NCBI GenBank assembly: GCA_947561715.1
Contig: OX387197.1
Span: 13,885,001 to 13,949,000, forward strand
DNA length: 64,000 nucleotides
Direction: 5' to 3'
Source: Ascidia mentula
Taxonomy: Eukaryota; Chordata; Ascidiacea; Phlebobranchia; Ascidiidae
In this document: positions 36,301 to 49,081 of the stretch, piece by piece
Position numbering within the stretch: the first letter of the stretch is position 1
How the letters are laid out: every line of letters starts with the position of its first letter
The notes under the pieces: model-generated
Databases searched by the model: none
Seen by the model: only the letters and a program-made list of their open reading frames with translations
Told to the model about the DNA's origin: nothing
Translations under genes and position numbers: made by a program

Positions 36301-38909
36301 GGAGGTGCGACTATCGCGACTGGTAGTGGTCTTCCCAAATGTCGTGTTATCGGTAAGCGTCGGGTGCAACATATCGCATGAACATTGTAAAATCACTATG
36401 ACGTCGTTGTATAGATTTTAAGTTGGAGAACACGGAAAGTTTTGGAAATCGGGAAGCCAGATGCAAGCGGAAGACTTCAAATGCACGTGGTAAGCTCGGA
36501 ACGTAGCAAATATCGGTTAAATCAAATTGACTGAATTGAAGGCCGCATCCCTGTGTTTCTATTAAAATACGTTTCGCCGGAGGGAAATGCCCACTTTGTA
36601 GTCCTCTGGCGGCACAATATAAAGAGGACGTCACAAAGGAAAGTTTTTCATAGTTGTTTGTTGCTGTGTGCTCTGCAATGTTCCTGCAATTACTTTTTCC
36701 TCCTGTTGACAAATTAGAGGCCCATTAATGAGTCACCAGCCCTAGGAACTGTTTAAACAGAGGATATTTGGATTTGATTGCCATGCAGGTACTTATACCG
36801 AGTTTTGTTTTACAGGCCAGGTTGTATCGCAACGATGCGAAAATACACTCCACATCCCGGCGGTTTGGAAGCAACCTTTACCATTGAAGATCTCGATGGT
36901 GGTTTTCTTGCAGACCGGACGTGTATCCCGAAACCCGGCCAAGTTTATTACACCAGAGGTTTTCGGCGAGACAATTTTTGGGATCTTGTCGTTGATCATT
37001 AGGTCGCTGGGCCGATGTGGTGATGTTGAAAAAGCTGATTGTTGGGCACTAAAACCCGGTGACGGCCCACCAGTCGCTGTTTCTCTTCAAGACAACAACA
37101 TCATTGACTCGGAGCGACATACAAAATTATCACCAAGCAAACTCGGCCGCTCCCCTATTACAACAACCTGTTACCCATCTAGCGTAAAGGCTACCAAGTC
37201 TTCAGGGTACAAACAACTCAGTCCACGTGGTTTGATGGAAATCATCAATAGGGTTGGAAACGACTCGAATAATGGCGTGGACGAAGATTACGTGCCATGT
37301 GGAGGTCCAACAGAAGCGGATTGGCTGGAGTATTACAAGGCAGAAAAAGCTGCGCAACGTTCTCACTCCATGCAAAATCTTCGTCAAAAAGTAAAGGAAT
37401 TTCCTGATCGGTTGATGCACAGTCACAAAACAGTCGTTCATTTTATCAGGTACCTCGATTGGGGAAACGTAAACAGCATGGCGACGTAACCGGCAAAACA
37501 CTTGAGAATGGAAAGACTCCAAATATCTCCGTCACGTTCGGTAAGCCATAAGCATGGAGGATAATTGTTTGTGTTTTTGCGATGGTAATAAAATTGACCC
37601 ATTAGCCGCCGTGTTGGCAAAGAACAAAATATAACGTCACCGGCGACCTACGGTAAGTTCGAAATTAGAGATAAGGAATAAAAGTGGAATGTACACTTGC
37701 TCAAAAATTTCGCTAACGGACGCATATCGCTATTTCTATGAAAATCAGTTTCGGTGGTGGGAAATGCCCAACCGTGTAGACCTCTGTCACAATGGAATGA
37801 GTACGTCACAGAGCAAACCAGCAATGCATGGGGGTCAATTTGACGGTTGAATGAGCGCATATGCGTGTGCTGTGTCATAGCGAACTTTAGGGTGTTTGGG
37901 GTAGTTTCAGTGGGGTTTTGGGCTATTTCAATCAGGTAGTACTTGGTGGTGGGAAACAAGCGGAAGAGTCGTCAGGTGCATTAGGTCACAGGGCCTTGTA
38001 AACAGGATTTCTGCAATTTAATACACATGTAGGTCCTAAAGTTTTAACCACTGTTTGATACTTTACAGGACAAGTTGTTTCGTCTCCAAATCGAAAACTC
38101 GGCCGCTCCCCGATTACAACCAGTTACACATATGGCGTGAAGACCATGGCGTCTAAACACCTCAGTCCACGCAGTTTGATTGAAATCATCGACAGAGTCG
38201 GAAACGAGTCACTCAATGAGGCGGACGAAGATTACGTACCAGGCCAAGGTCCAACCGAAGAGGATTAGTTGGAATATTACAAGGCAGAAAAAGGTCTGCA
38301 CTCCTCAAACAACAGAATCGTGGAGTTGCCGGAAAATAAGTCGATGTTAAAAGGTAATGGAGATGCGCAGAGTCGCACTGAAAGAAGTGTCCGTTTCAAG
38401 CTGCCTTCAGGACAAATTGTAAGCCCTTGCAAGTCTAATTCCCTTCTCGGCTATCATGTCCAGTTTGGCATTAACACGATGGGGAATGTGGTTGGGTCAA
38501 AACGCAAGAAGAGTTTTCTTCCAAAACCTTCTGCAAGGAAAAGCTTCTATTAGGAATTCAAAACAGGAAAATAGAAACTGAACGTTTCTGCTTTACCTTT
38601 CTAATAGTGCCAAGGCAGTAGCAGCTATATGTCGATTCAATTGTTCAAAAAAAATTTCTCGATTTTGCAATGTGAATAAATTAGTGTGTATTTTGCAAAG
38701 TCGTTTGAATCGATGCACTATAACAGTCAATCTCCGCTAACCTATAAGGGCAATTGCGATATCCAAATTCAATCCTACCTCTCTCCGGCTGGGATACACT
38801 GTAGAAAGGAGTTGAATCAATTGGAGAGAGGTGTGTAATAGACATGTATTGGACGACCCCGCAAAAAAAACAAGGTTTTAGGAGTCACGCGTGAAAGGTG
38901 GTTACTTTA
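33345..38909. repeat. Repeat unit 7 (5565 nt)
   Basis: Matches unit 11 at every site compared. Marks: one-A deletion near 33449, one-A deletion near 34425, one-T deletion near 35545, 8-nt deletion in intron 1 near 36000, and the 26-nt segment in intron 3. Confidence 0.95.
35829..38553 (+). pseudogene. Gene copy, unit 7; nonsense at codon 338
   Basis: Exons 35829-35875, 36017-36053, 36289-36352, 36816-37390, 37450-37540 and 38069-38553. The same TAG as in unit 6 is at 38266-38268. Other differences from unit 1: E149, Q240, M298, L365 and K366. The 8-nt loss in intron 1 brings a GTAAGTATT donor-like sequence to about 20 nt before the exon 2 acceptor, which might disturb splicing. Confidence 0.6.
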
Positions 38910-41900
38910 ATGTTGAAATAGGTGCACTTTTATTTTAGAGATTATTGTAAATGTCTAAAATCTGCACTCCTCCTGGTGATAATTGCAAAACCCGACTTCA
39001 ACTGAAGAATATTAAAGTTTCTCTTGCAGTTAAAGATATAAAGAATCCAGTATTTCGGACGAATTTTTTTGCATCTAATCCAAACAGTCAAACATTGCTA
39101 AACTCCGACTCCATTCACTCGTGGACTTCGGTTTCTGTACAACTCTGACGCTAACGCGAGGCCATCCAAGAATATGTTTGAATTTTTCGACGTTGGGACC
39201 AGTTTGATTGTACAAGTTTTGACACCAAAAAGCATAAAATTTGACTTTGCAGAAAAAGCAACCTTCGGGTCACAGACCGGCGCCATTTATTGCAACACCA
39301 TTTCAATAATGCATGACAAAGCAAATAACACATGTGTATGATAAAGTCATTCAAAATCGTAGGTAACTAAGTAGCTTTCAGGGAACTTTTGTGATGGGTC
39401 TTCTATACTTTGACGTGAAAGGTCTAAAAACCTTCCAAAAAGGCCCAAAACAATCTTTACATGGTCATCCACTGTCATGAAAAAGGCCAGCCAGTTTGGG
39501 TTTCCTGAAAAACAACAACAAAGCATTGACATTAGTACAACTGGAATAATCAATGCACACAGCAGTCGGATCATTCCATGTTGAATCACCAAAAAATGAC
39601 CTTCTATACCCTTACACTTAAAAAGTACAGTGGCACAGTCACACATGCCAAATTTTGTTTTTAAAGGTGATATTGCAAGGAAATTAAATATACCCCCTCC
39701 AACTGTTTGATAAGTTTCAGTTATGAGATGGACCTAAAAATTGAACATCTGATAACCCCCGCACCACGCCCGACAAGGTGTATTTCGGGGTCATAAAAAA
39801 GATCAATAGGTCATTGCAATAAGGAAACAAAAAGTTAAAAACTAATTACAGATATAGGATCTGTGTTCAATTCCTTTTCAACCAACACCAATGTTATCAA
39901 AATTAACCCAGTAGTTTTCAAAATACAGGGGTTTAAAAATCCCAATTTCGACCAAAAAGGAAAGTTTGAGAGAAAGTTTGATAACTCCCAAACTACTTTT
40001 CACATTGGACTGAAATTTGGCATGTGTGGCTGTGTACTCACCCAAAACAGATTACAATGTCTCATAATATGCGTTATGGCTTTGCAGCTTTAAAAAATAC
40101 CTAAAACCGTAAAAATGAAAATGTTTTGCCATGTTTTGTTAAACTTTGCATAGTTTCTCTACCTATAGATGTTTATAAGATTTCCTACAGGATGTTTTGT
40201 ATCTAGTGTTCTCATTTATTCTGTATGTTTGCAGTCATCTTCCGCATTTGCAAACATTTTAGTAGGGCTTTTTATTGATTGTATTGTTACGAGAGTGATA
40301 GTTAAACATTTACTTTTAATATAAATCTCATTGCCAGCAATTTTCGGACAAACATACTATCGGCACTATGTTTATCGAAAACATACAGTTTCGAAGCATT
40401 CAATGCATGGAAGGTAATCATGCAGCAAATGTCCTTTCATAAGATGAGAAAGATCTTTCCTAGAAATTCACCAACAATGCAGCATGATTTTGAAAATTAT
40501 ATGACTTATGCTGATGATCAGTTTTTCTCCAGACTGAAATCTCAAATCCGCAGTGTTAGAGCCAATCTGTTTTTATAATTAAGTGCACTTTTTTTAGTAG
40601 ATCTTACACGTCGTATAGATAAATGCAATTACTGCCAAAAACATTCTGTTGTCAAAGATATTACCTTACCGTTGTCTCAGTATTTCATTGTCACTGCGGC
40701 ACACCATAAAACCACTTGAACACAAAATATGGCTGCATTTCATTGAGTTAAAACATTTTCAATCTAATTTCCTTTCAAAAGTTTACCATTAAGGCACAGA
40801 GTATGACTTTACGAACTATTCAAATCACAGTTGTGGGACTGTACTTGCGTCCAGCAGTACAGCAGTAGGCTACTGCAGACTCCAGGCTCTTATTGGCGTG
40901 TGCAATCAAGCGTAACTTTGTGCGTTTTTTTTAACACACGCTTTAAGAAACTATAACGGGTGCATCACCTTCTGCGTCAATTTGCCTTCTTTTATCAGCA
41001 GTTGGGATTACTGACTGATTTCATTTTTGAATCAATTAAATCCCCTGGATATTTCTTTTCATTTAATTATACTCTGCCACAGTAAGAACTGTCGAGCTTT
41101 GCCATTTTTTTCCATGTTTCTCTTGCTTACGCGCCACATGTTGGGATACCAAATAGAAAGTGGTCAAACCAAGCAGCAAACTTGATTACGAGATATAAAC
41201 AAACACTTTGCCTGTGTGCACGCACAAAAATCATAAATGCAAACTGAGGGAAAGAAGAAACAAAGACAAGTCTATGACGTCACATTGCTCTCATTAATCC
41301 CATGGCAGCTGGCAGTCTAGTAAGCAATTTTTGCTACTTTTTTGTTGTTGATCGCTAAAGAAGTTTGAATTTTACGGAGTATTTTATCACTGGAAATGGC
41401 TTTATTTTGCTTCGGTACAGGTTTCTGCCTGTCAGTAAAAAGGTGAGAGATTTGCATACCGATGTTTTAATTGCTGTGCTTGTAATATTATAGGGGACTT
41501 TTATTTGTATGACATATTGAGTTGATACGCAAATTGTTGGCCCCTTTAATTTCAAGCAGTTTCGTGCTCGAATAAGTATTGTCTTTTGCAGGGCTTGGAA
41601 AACCGTGTCGTTGCCTGTACTTGGAAAAGTAAGTCTCATATACCTAATGACTGTGGATTTTAACCCCGCAAAGGCCTTCAAATTTCTGTGAATACATAAT
41701 GTTGTGTTCGTTACAACTTCACAAAAAATCTCAATGTAGCAAGTCATGCTCATTCTTGAGTCGTTCATATTTGAGGTTGCATGCCACCGACAACCCTGCT
41801 TATTGGTCATTGTGAAACATCAGTTTCTGTTTTATTTTTTTAATTCGAATGGTTTATCTTTAGAAAACCAGGTTTGGAGGTGCGACTATCGCGACTGGTA

Positions 41901-44459
41901 GTGGTCTTCCCAAATGTCGTGTTATCGGTAAGCGTCGGGTGCAACATATCGCATGAACATTGTAAAATCACTATGACGTCGTTGTATAGATTTTAAGTTG
42001 GAGAACACGGAAAGTTTTGGAAATCGGGAAGCCAGATGCAAGCGGAAGACTTCAAATGCACGTGGTAAGCTCGGAACGTAGCAAATATCGGTTAAATCAA
42101 ATTGACTGAATTGAAGGCCGCATACCTGTGTTTCTATTAAAATACGTTTCGCCGGCGGGAAATGCCCACTTTGTAGTCCTCTGGCGGCACAATATAAAGA
42201 GGACGTCACAAAGGAAAGTTTTTCATAATTGTTTGTTGCTGTGTGCTCTGCAATGTACCAAATTAGAGGCCCATTAATGAGTCACCAGCCCTAGGAACTG
42301 TTTAAACAGAGGATTTTTGGATTTGATTGCCATGCAGGTGCTTATACCGAGTTTTGTTTTACAGGCCAGGTTGTATCGCAACGATGCGAAAATACACTCC
42401 ACATCCCGGCGGTTTGGAAGCAACCTTTACCATTGAAGATCTCGATGGTGGTTTTCTTGCAGACCGGACGTGTATCCCGAAACCCGGCCAAGTTTATTAC
42501 ACCAGAGGTTTTCGGCGAGACAATTTTTGGGATCTTGTCGTTGATCATTAGGTCGCTGGGCCGATGTGGTGATGTTGAAAAAGCTGATTGTTGGGCACTA
42601 AAACCCGGTGACGGCCCACCAGTCGCTGTTTCTCTTCAAGACAACAACATCATTGACTCGGGGCGACATACAAAATTATCACCAAGCAAACTCGGCCGCT
42701 CCCCTATTACAACAACCTGTTACCCATCTAGCGTAAAGGCTACCAAGTCTTCAGGGTACAAACAACTCAGTCCACGTGGTTTGATGGAAATCATCAATAG
42801 GGTTGGAAACGACTCGAATAATGGCGTGGACGAAGATTACGTGCCATGTGGAGGTCCAACAGAAGCGGATTGGCTGGAGTATTACAAGGCAGAAAAAGCT
42901 GCGCAACGTTCTCACTCCATGCAAAATCTTCGTCCAAAAGTAAAGGAATTTCCTGATCGGTTGATGCACAGTCACAAAACAGTCGTTCATTTTATCAGGT
43001 ACCTCGATTGGGGAAACGTAAACAGCATGGCGACGTAACCGGCAAAACACTTGAGAATGGAAAGACTCCAAATATCTCCGTCACGTTCGGTAAGCCATAA
43101 GCATGGAGGATAATTGTTTGTGTTTTTGCGATGGTAATAAAATTGACCCATTAGCCGCCGTGTTGGCAAAGAACAAAATATAACGTCACCGGCGACCTAC
43201 GGTAAGTTCGAAATTAGAGATAAGGAATAAAAGTGGAATGTACACTTGCTCAAAAATTTCGCTAACGGACGCATATCGCTATTTCTATGAAAATCAGTTT
43301 CGGTGGTGGGAAATGCCCAACCGTGTAGACCTCTGTCACAATGGAATGAGTACGTCACAGAGCAAACCAGCAATGCATGGGGGTCAATTTGACGGTTGAA
43401 TGAGCGCATATGCGTGTGCTGTGTCATAGCGAACTTTAGGGTGTTTGGGGTAGTTTTAGTGGGGTTTTGGGCTATTTCAATCAGGTAGTACTTGGTGGTG
43501 GGAAACAAGCGGAAGAGTCGTCAGGTGCATTAGGGCACAGGGCCTTGTAAACAGGATTTCTGCAATTTAATACACATGTAGGTCCTAAAGTTTTAACCAC
43601 TGTTTGATACTTTACAGGACAAGTTGTTTCGTCTCCAAATCGAAAACTCGGCCGCTCCCCGATTACAACCAGTTACACATATGGCGTGAAGACCACGGCG
43701 TCTAAACACCTCAGTCCACGCAGTTTGATTGAAATCATCGACAGAGTCGGAAACGAGTCACTCAATGAGGCGGACGAAGATTACGTACCAGGCCAAGGTC
43801 CAACCGAAGAGGATTGGTTGGAATATTACAAGGCAGAAAAAGGTCTGCACTCCTCAAACAACAGAATCGTGGAGTTGCCGGAAAATAAGTCGATGTCAGA
43901 AGGTAATGGAGATGCGCAGAGTCGCACTGAAAGAAGTGTCCGTTTCAAGCTGCCTTCAGGACAAATTGTAAGCCCTTGCAAGTCTAATTCCCTTCTCGGC
44001 TATCATGTCCAGTTTGGCATTAACACGATGGGGAATGTGGTTGGGTCAAAACGCAAGAAGAGTTTTCTTCCAAAACCTTCTGCAAGGAAAAGCTTCTATT
44101 AGGAATTCAAAACGGGAAAATAGAAACCAACGTTTCCTCTTTACCTTTCTAATAGTGCCAAGGCAGTAGCAGCTATATGTCGATTCAATTGTTCAAAAAA
44201 AATTTCGCTCGATTTTGCAATGTGAATAAATTAGTGTGTATTTTGCAAAGTCGTTTGAATCGATGCACTATAACAGTCAATCTCCGCTGACCTATAAGGG
44301 CAATTGCGATATCCAAATTCAATCCTACCTCTATCCGGCTGGGATACACTGTAGAAAGGAGTTGAATGAATTGGAGAGAGGTGTGTAATCGACATGTATT
44401 GGACGACCCCGCAAAAAAAACAAGGTTTTAGGAGTCACGCGTGAAAGGTGGTTACTTTA
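38910..44459. repeat. Repeat unit 8 (5550 nt), mosaic
   Basis: The start carries unit 7-type marks (TGTAAATG, the one-A deletion near 39015, TCTAATCC near 39075). The second half is unit 1/3-type (GGCGTG near 40896, no 26-nt segment, P240, S365). An exchange point lies between about 39080 and 40900. Confidence 0.92.
41396..44102 (+). CDS. Six-exon gene, unit 8; intact
   Basis: Exons 41396-41442, 41592-41628, 41864-41927, 42365-42939, 42999-43089 and 43618-44102. The frame is complete, and the protein appears identical to that of units 1 and 3. It is flanked by disabled copies in units 7 and 9. Confidence 0.63.
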
Positions 44460-47400
44460 ATGTTGAAATAGGTGCACTTTTTTTTTGGAGATTATTGCAA
44501 ATGTCTAAAATCTGCACTCCTCCTGGTGATAATTGCAAAACCCGACTTCAACTGAAGAATATTAAAAGTTTCTCTTGCAGTTAAAGATATAAAGAATCCA
44601 GTATTTCGGACGAATTTTTTTGCATCAAATCCAAACAGTCAAACATTGCTAAACTCCGACTCCATTCACTCGTGGACTTCGGTTTCTGTACAACTCTGAC
44701 GCTAACGCGAGGCCATCCAAGAATATGTTTGAATTTTTCGACGTTGGGACCAGTTTGATTGTCCAAGTTTTGACACCAAAAAGCATAAAATTTGACTTTG
44801 CAGAAAAAGCAACCTTCGGGTCACAGACCGGCGCCATTTATTGCAACACCATTTCAATAATGCATGACAAAGCAAATAACACATGTGTATGAAAAAGTCA
44901 TTCAAAATCGTAGGTAACTAAGTAGCTTTCAGGGAACTTTTGTGATGGGTCTTCTATACTTTGACGTGAAAGGTCTAAAAACCTTCCAAAAAGGCCCAAA
45001 ACAATCTTTACATGGTCATCCACTGTCATGAAAAAGGCCTGCCAGTTTGGGTTTCCTGAAAAACAACAACAAAGCATTGACATTAGTACAACTGGAATAA
45101 TCAAAGCACACAGCAGTCGGATCATTCCATGTTGAATCACCAAAAATGACCTTCTATACCCTTACACTTAAAAAGTACAGTGGCACAGTCACACATGCCA
45201 AATTTCGTTTTTAAAGGTGATATTGCAAGGAAATTAAATATACCCCCTCCAACTGTTTGATAAGTTTCAGTTATGAGATGGACCTAAAAATTGAACATCT
45301 GATAACCCCCGCACCACGCCCGACAAGGTGTATTTCGGGGTCATAAAAAAGATCAATAGGTCATTGCAATAAGGAAACAAAAAGTTAAAAACTAATTACA
45401 GATATAGGATCTGTGTTCAATTCCTTTTCAACCAACACCAATGTTATCAAAATTAACCCAGTAGTTTTCAAAATACAGGGGTTTAAAAATCCCAATTTCG
45501 ACCAAAAAGGAAAGTTTGAGAGAAAGTTTGATAACTCCCAAACTACTTTTCACATTGGACTGAAATTTGGCATGTGTGGCTGTGTACTCACCCAAAACAG
45601 ATTACAATGTCTCATAATATGCGTTATGGCTTTGCAGCTTTAAAAAATACCTAAAACCGTAAAAATGAAAATGTTTTGCCATGTTTTGTTAAACTTTGCA
45701 TATAGTTTCTCTACCTATAGATGTTTATAAGATTTCCTACAGGATGTTTTGTATCTAGTGTTCTCATTTATTCTGTATGTTTGCAGTCATCTTCCGCATT
45801 TGCAAACATTTTAGTAGGGCTTTTTATTGATTGTATTGTTACGAGAGTGATAGTTAAACATTTACTTTTAATATAAATCTTATTGCCAGCAATTTTCGGA
45901 CAAACATACTATCGGCACTATGTTTATCGAAAACATACAGTTTCGAAGCATTCAATGCATGGAAGGTAATCATGCAGCAAATGTCCTTTCATAAGATGAG
46001 AAAGATCTTTCCTAGAAATTCACCAACAATGCAGCATGATTTTGAAAATTATATGACTTATGCTGATGATCAGTTTTTCTCCAGACTGAAATCTCAAATC
46101 CGCAGTGTTAGAGCCAATCTGTTTTTATAATTGAGTGCACTTTTTTTAGTAGATCTTACACGTCGTATAGATAAATGCAATTACTGCCAAAAACATTCTG
46201 TTGTCAAAGATATTACCTTACCGTTGTCTCAGTATTTCCTTGTCACTGCGGCACACCATAAAACCACTTGAACACAAAATATGGCTGCATTTCATTGAGT
46301 TAAAACATTTTCAATCTAATTTCCTTTCAAAAGTTTACCATTAAGGCACAGAGTATGACTTTACGAACTATTCAAATCACAGTTGTGGGACTGTACTTGC
46401 GTCCAGCAGTACAGCAGTAGGCTACTGCAGACTCCAGGCTCTTATTGGCGTGTGCAATCAAGCGTAACTTTGTGCGTTTTTTTTAACACACGCTTTAAGA
46501 AACTATAACGGGTGCATCACCTTCTGCGTCAATTTGCCTTCTTTTATCAGCAGTTGGGATTACTGACTGATTTCATTTTTGAATCAATTAAATCCCCTGG
46601 ATATTTCTTTTCATTTAATTATACTCTGCCACAGTAAGAACTGTCGAGCTTTGCCATTTTTTTCCATGTTTCTCTTGCTTACGCGCCACATGTTGGGATA
46701 CCAAATAGAAAGTGGTCAAACCAAGCAGCAAACTTGATTACGAGATATAAACAAACACTTTGCCTGTGTGCACGCACAAAAATCATAAATGCAAACTGAG
46801 GGAAAGAAGAAACAAAGACAAGTCTATGACGTCACATTGCTCTCATTAATCCCATGGCAGCTGGCAGTCTAGCAAGCAATTTTTGCTACTTTTTTGTTGT
46901 TGATCGCTAAAGAAGTTTGAATTTTACGGAGTATTTTATCACTGGAAATGGCTTTATTTTGCTTCGGTACAGGTTTCTGCCTGTCAGTAAAAAGGTGAGA
47001 GATTTGCATACCGATGTTTTAATTGCTGTGCTTGTAATATTATAGGGGACATTTATTTGTATGACATATTGAGTTGATACGCAAATTGTTGGCCCCTTTA
47101 ATTTCAAGCAGTTTCGTGCTCGAATAAGTATTGTCTTTTGCAGGGCTTGGAAAACCGTGTCGTTGCCTGTACTTGGAAAAGTAAGTCTCATATACTTAAT
47201 GACTGTGGATTTTTACCCCGCAAAGGCCTTCAAATTTCTGTGAATACATAATGTTGTGTTCGTTACAACTTCACAAAAAATCTCAATGTAGCAAGTCATG
47301 CTCATTCTTGAGTCGTTCATATTTGAGGTTGCATGCCACCGACAACCCTGCTTATTGGTCATTGTGAAACATCAGTTTCTGTTTTATTTTTTTAATTCGA

Positions 47401-49081
47401 ATGGTTTATCTTTAGAAAACCAGGTTTGGAGGTGCGACTATCGCGACTGGTAGTGGTCTTCCCAAATGTCGTGTTATCGGTAAGCGTCGGGTGCAACATA
47501 TCGCATGAACATTGTAAAATCACTATGACGTCGTTGTATAGATTTTAAGTTGGAGAACACGGAAAGTTTTGGAAATCGGGAAGCCAGATGCAAGCGGAAG
47601 ACTTCAAATGCACGTGGTAAGCTCGGAACGTAGCAAATATCGGTTAAATCAAATTGACTGAATTGAAGGCCGCATACCTGTGTTTCTATTAAAATACGTT
47701 TCGCCGGCGGGAAATGCCCACTTTGTAGTCCTCTGGCGGCACAATATAAAGAGGACGTCACAAAGGAAAGTTTTTCATAATTGTTTGTTGCTGTGTGCTC
47801 TGCAATGTACCAAATTAGAGGCCCATTAATGAGTCACCAGCCCTAGGAACTGTTTAAACAGAGGATTTTTGGATTTGATTGCCATGCAGGTGCTTATACC
47901 GAGTTTTGTTTTACAGGCCAGGTTGTATCGCAACGATGCGAAAATACACTCCACATCCCGGCGGTTTGGAAGCAACCTTTACCATTGAAGATCTCGATGG
48001 TGGTTTTCTTGCAGACCGGACGTGTATCCCGAAACCCGGCCAAGTTTATTACACCAGAGGTTTTCGGCGAGACAATTTTTGGGATCTTGTCGTTGATCAT
48101 TAGGTCGCTGGGCCGATGTGGTGATGTTGAAAAAGCTGATTGTTGGGCACTAAAACCCGGTGACGGCCCACCAGTCGCTGTTTCTCTTCAAGACAACAAC
48201 ATCATTGACTCGGGGCGACATACAAAATTATCACCAAGCAAACTCGGCCGCTCCCCTATTACAACAACCTGTTACCCATCTAGCGTAAAGGCTACCAAGT
48301 CTTCAGGGTACAAACAACTCAGTCCACGTGGTTTGATGGAAATCATCAATAGGGTTGGAAACGACTCGAATAATGGCGTGGACGAAGATTACGTGTTTTG
48401 ATTACGTACCAGGCCAAGGTCCAACCGAATAGGATTGGTTGGAATATTACAAGGCAGAAAAAGGTCTGCACTCCTCAAACAACAGAATCGTGGAGTTGCC
48501 GGAAAATAAGTCGATGTTAGAAGGTAATGGAGATGCGCAGAGTCGCACTGAAAGAAGTGTCCGTTTCAAGCTGCCTTCAGGACAAATTGTAAGCCCTTGC
48601 AAGTCTAATTCCCTTCTCGGCTATCATGTCCAGTTTGGCATTAACACGATGGGGAATGTGGTTGGGTCAAAACGCAAGAAGAGTTTTCTTCCAAAACCTT
48701 CTGCAAGGAAAAGCTTCTATTAGGAATTCAAAACGGGAAAATAGAAACTGAACTTTTCCGCTTTACCTTTCTAATAGTGCCAAGGCAGTAGCAGCTATAT
48801 GTCGATTCAATTGTTCAAAAAAAATTTCGCTCGATTTTGCAATGTGAATAAATTAGTGTGTATTTTGCAAAGTCGTTTGAATCGATGCACTATAACAGTC
48901 AATCTCCGCTGACCTATAAGGGCAATTGCGATATCCAAATTCAATCCTACCTCTCTCCGGCTGGGATACACTGTAGAAAGGAGTTGAATCAATTGGAGAG
49001 AGGTGTGTAATAGACATGTATTGGACGACCCCGCAAAAAAAACAAGGTTTTAGGAGTCACGCGTGAAAGGTGGTTACTTTA
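44460..49081. repeat. Repeat unit 9 (4622 nt), internally deleted
   Basis: Sister of unit 4 but 931 nt shorter. The missing DNA runs from exon 4 to exon 6 of the gene, and the length difference agrees exactly with a 935-nt deletion plus a 4-nt insertion. It also shows CTATCC and TGAATG changes at the hairpin of unit 8's end, near 44334 and 44367. Confidence 0.95.
46948..48723 (+). pseudogene. Gene copy, unit 9; exon 4 fused to exon 6 by deletion
   Basis: Exons 1-3 at 46948-46994, 47144-47180 and 47416-47479 are normal, and exon 4 starts at 47917. After GAAGATTACGTG (ending 48395), four T bases (48396-48399) lead straight into GATTACGTACC of exon 6. Introns 4 and 5, exon 5, the decayed exon and the first part of exon 6 are gone. 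The frame stops at once with TGA (48399-48401), after DEDYVF, at about 210 residues. A further TAG lies at 48430 in the exon 6 frame, absent from all other units. Confidence 0.8.

Larger units (their letters stand above)
32268..42715. repeat. Higher-order repeat, copy A (late unit 6 to unit 8)
   Basis: This block recurs at a constant offset of 21287 bp, becoming 21285 after a 2-nt deletion near 61045. Shared derived marks are the nonsense codon at 32701, K366, the one-nt deletion near 33449, the 8-nt deletion near 36000, the 26-nt segment at 36685, M298 in unit 7, and variant bases near 34434 and 34510. The left edge must lie before 32701. The last base seen to differ from the other copy is near 32268. 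The right edge is beyond what the window lets me compare. Confidence 0.85.
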
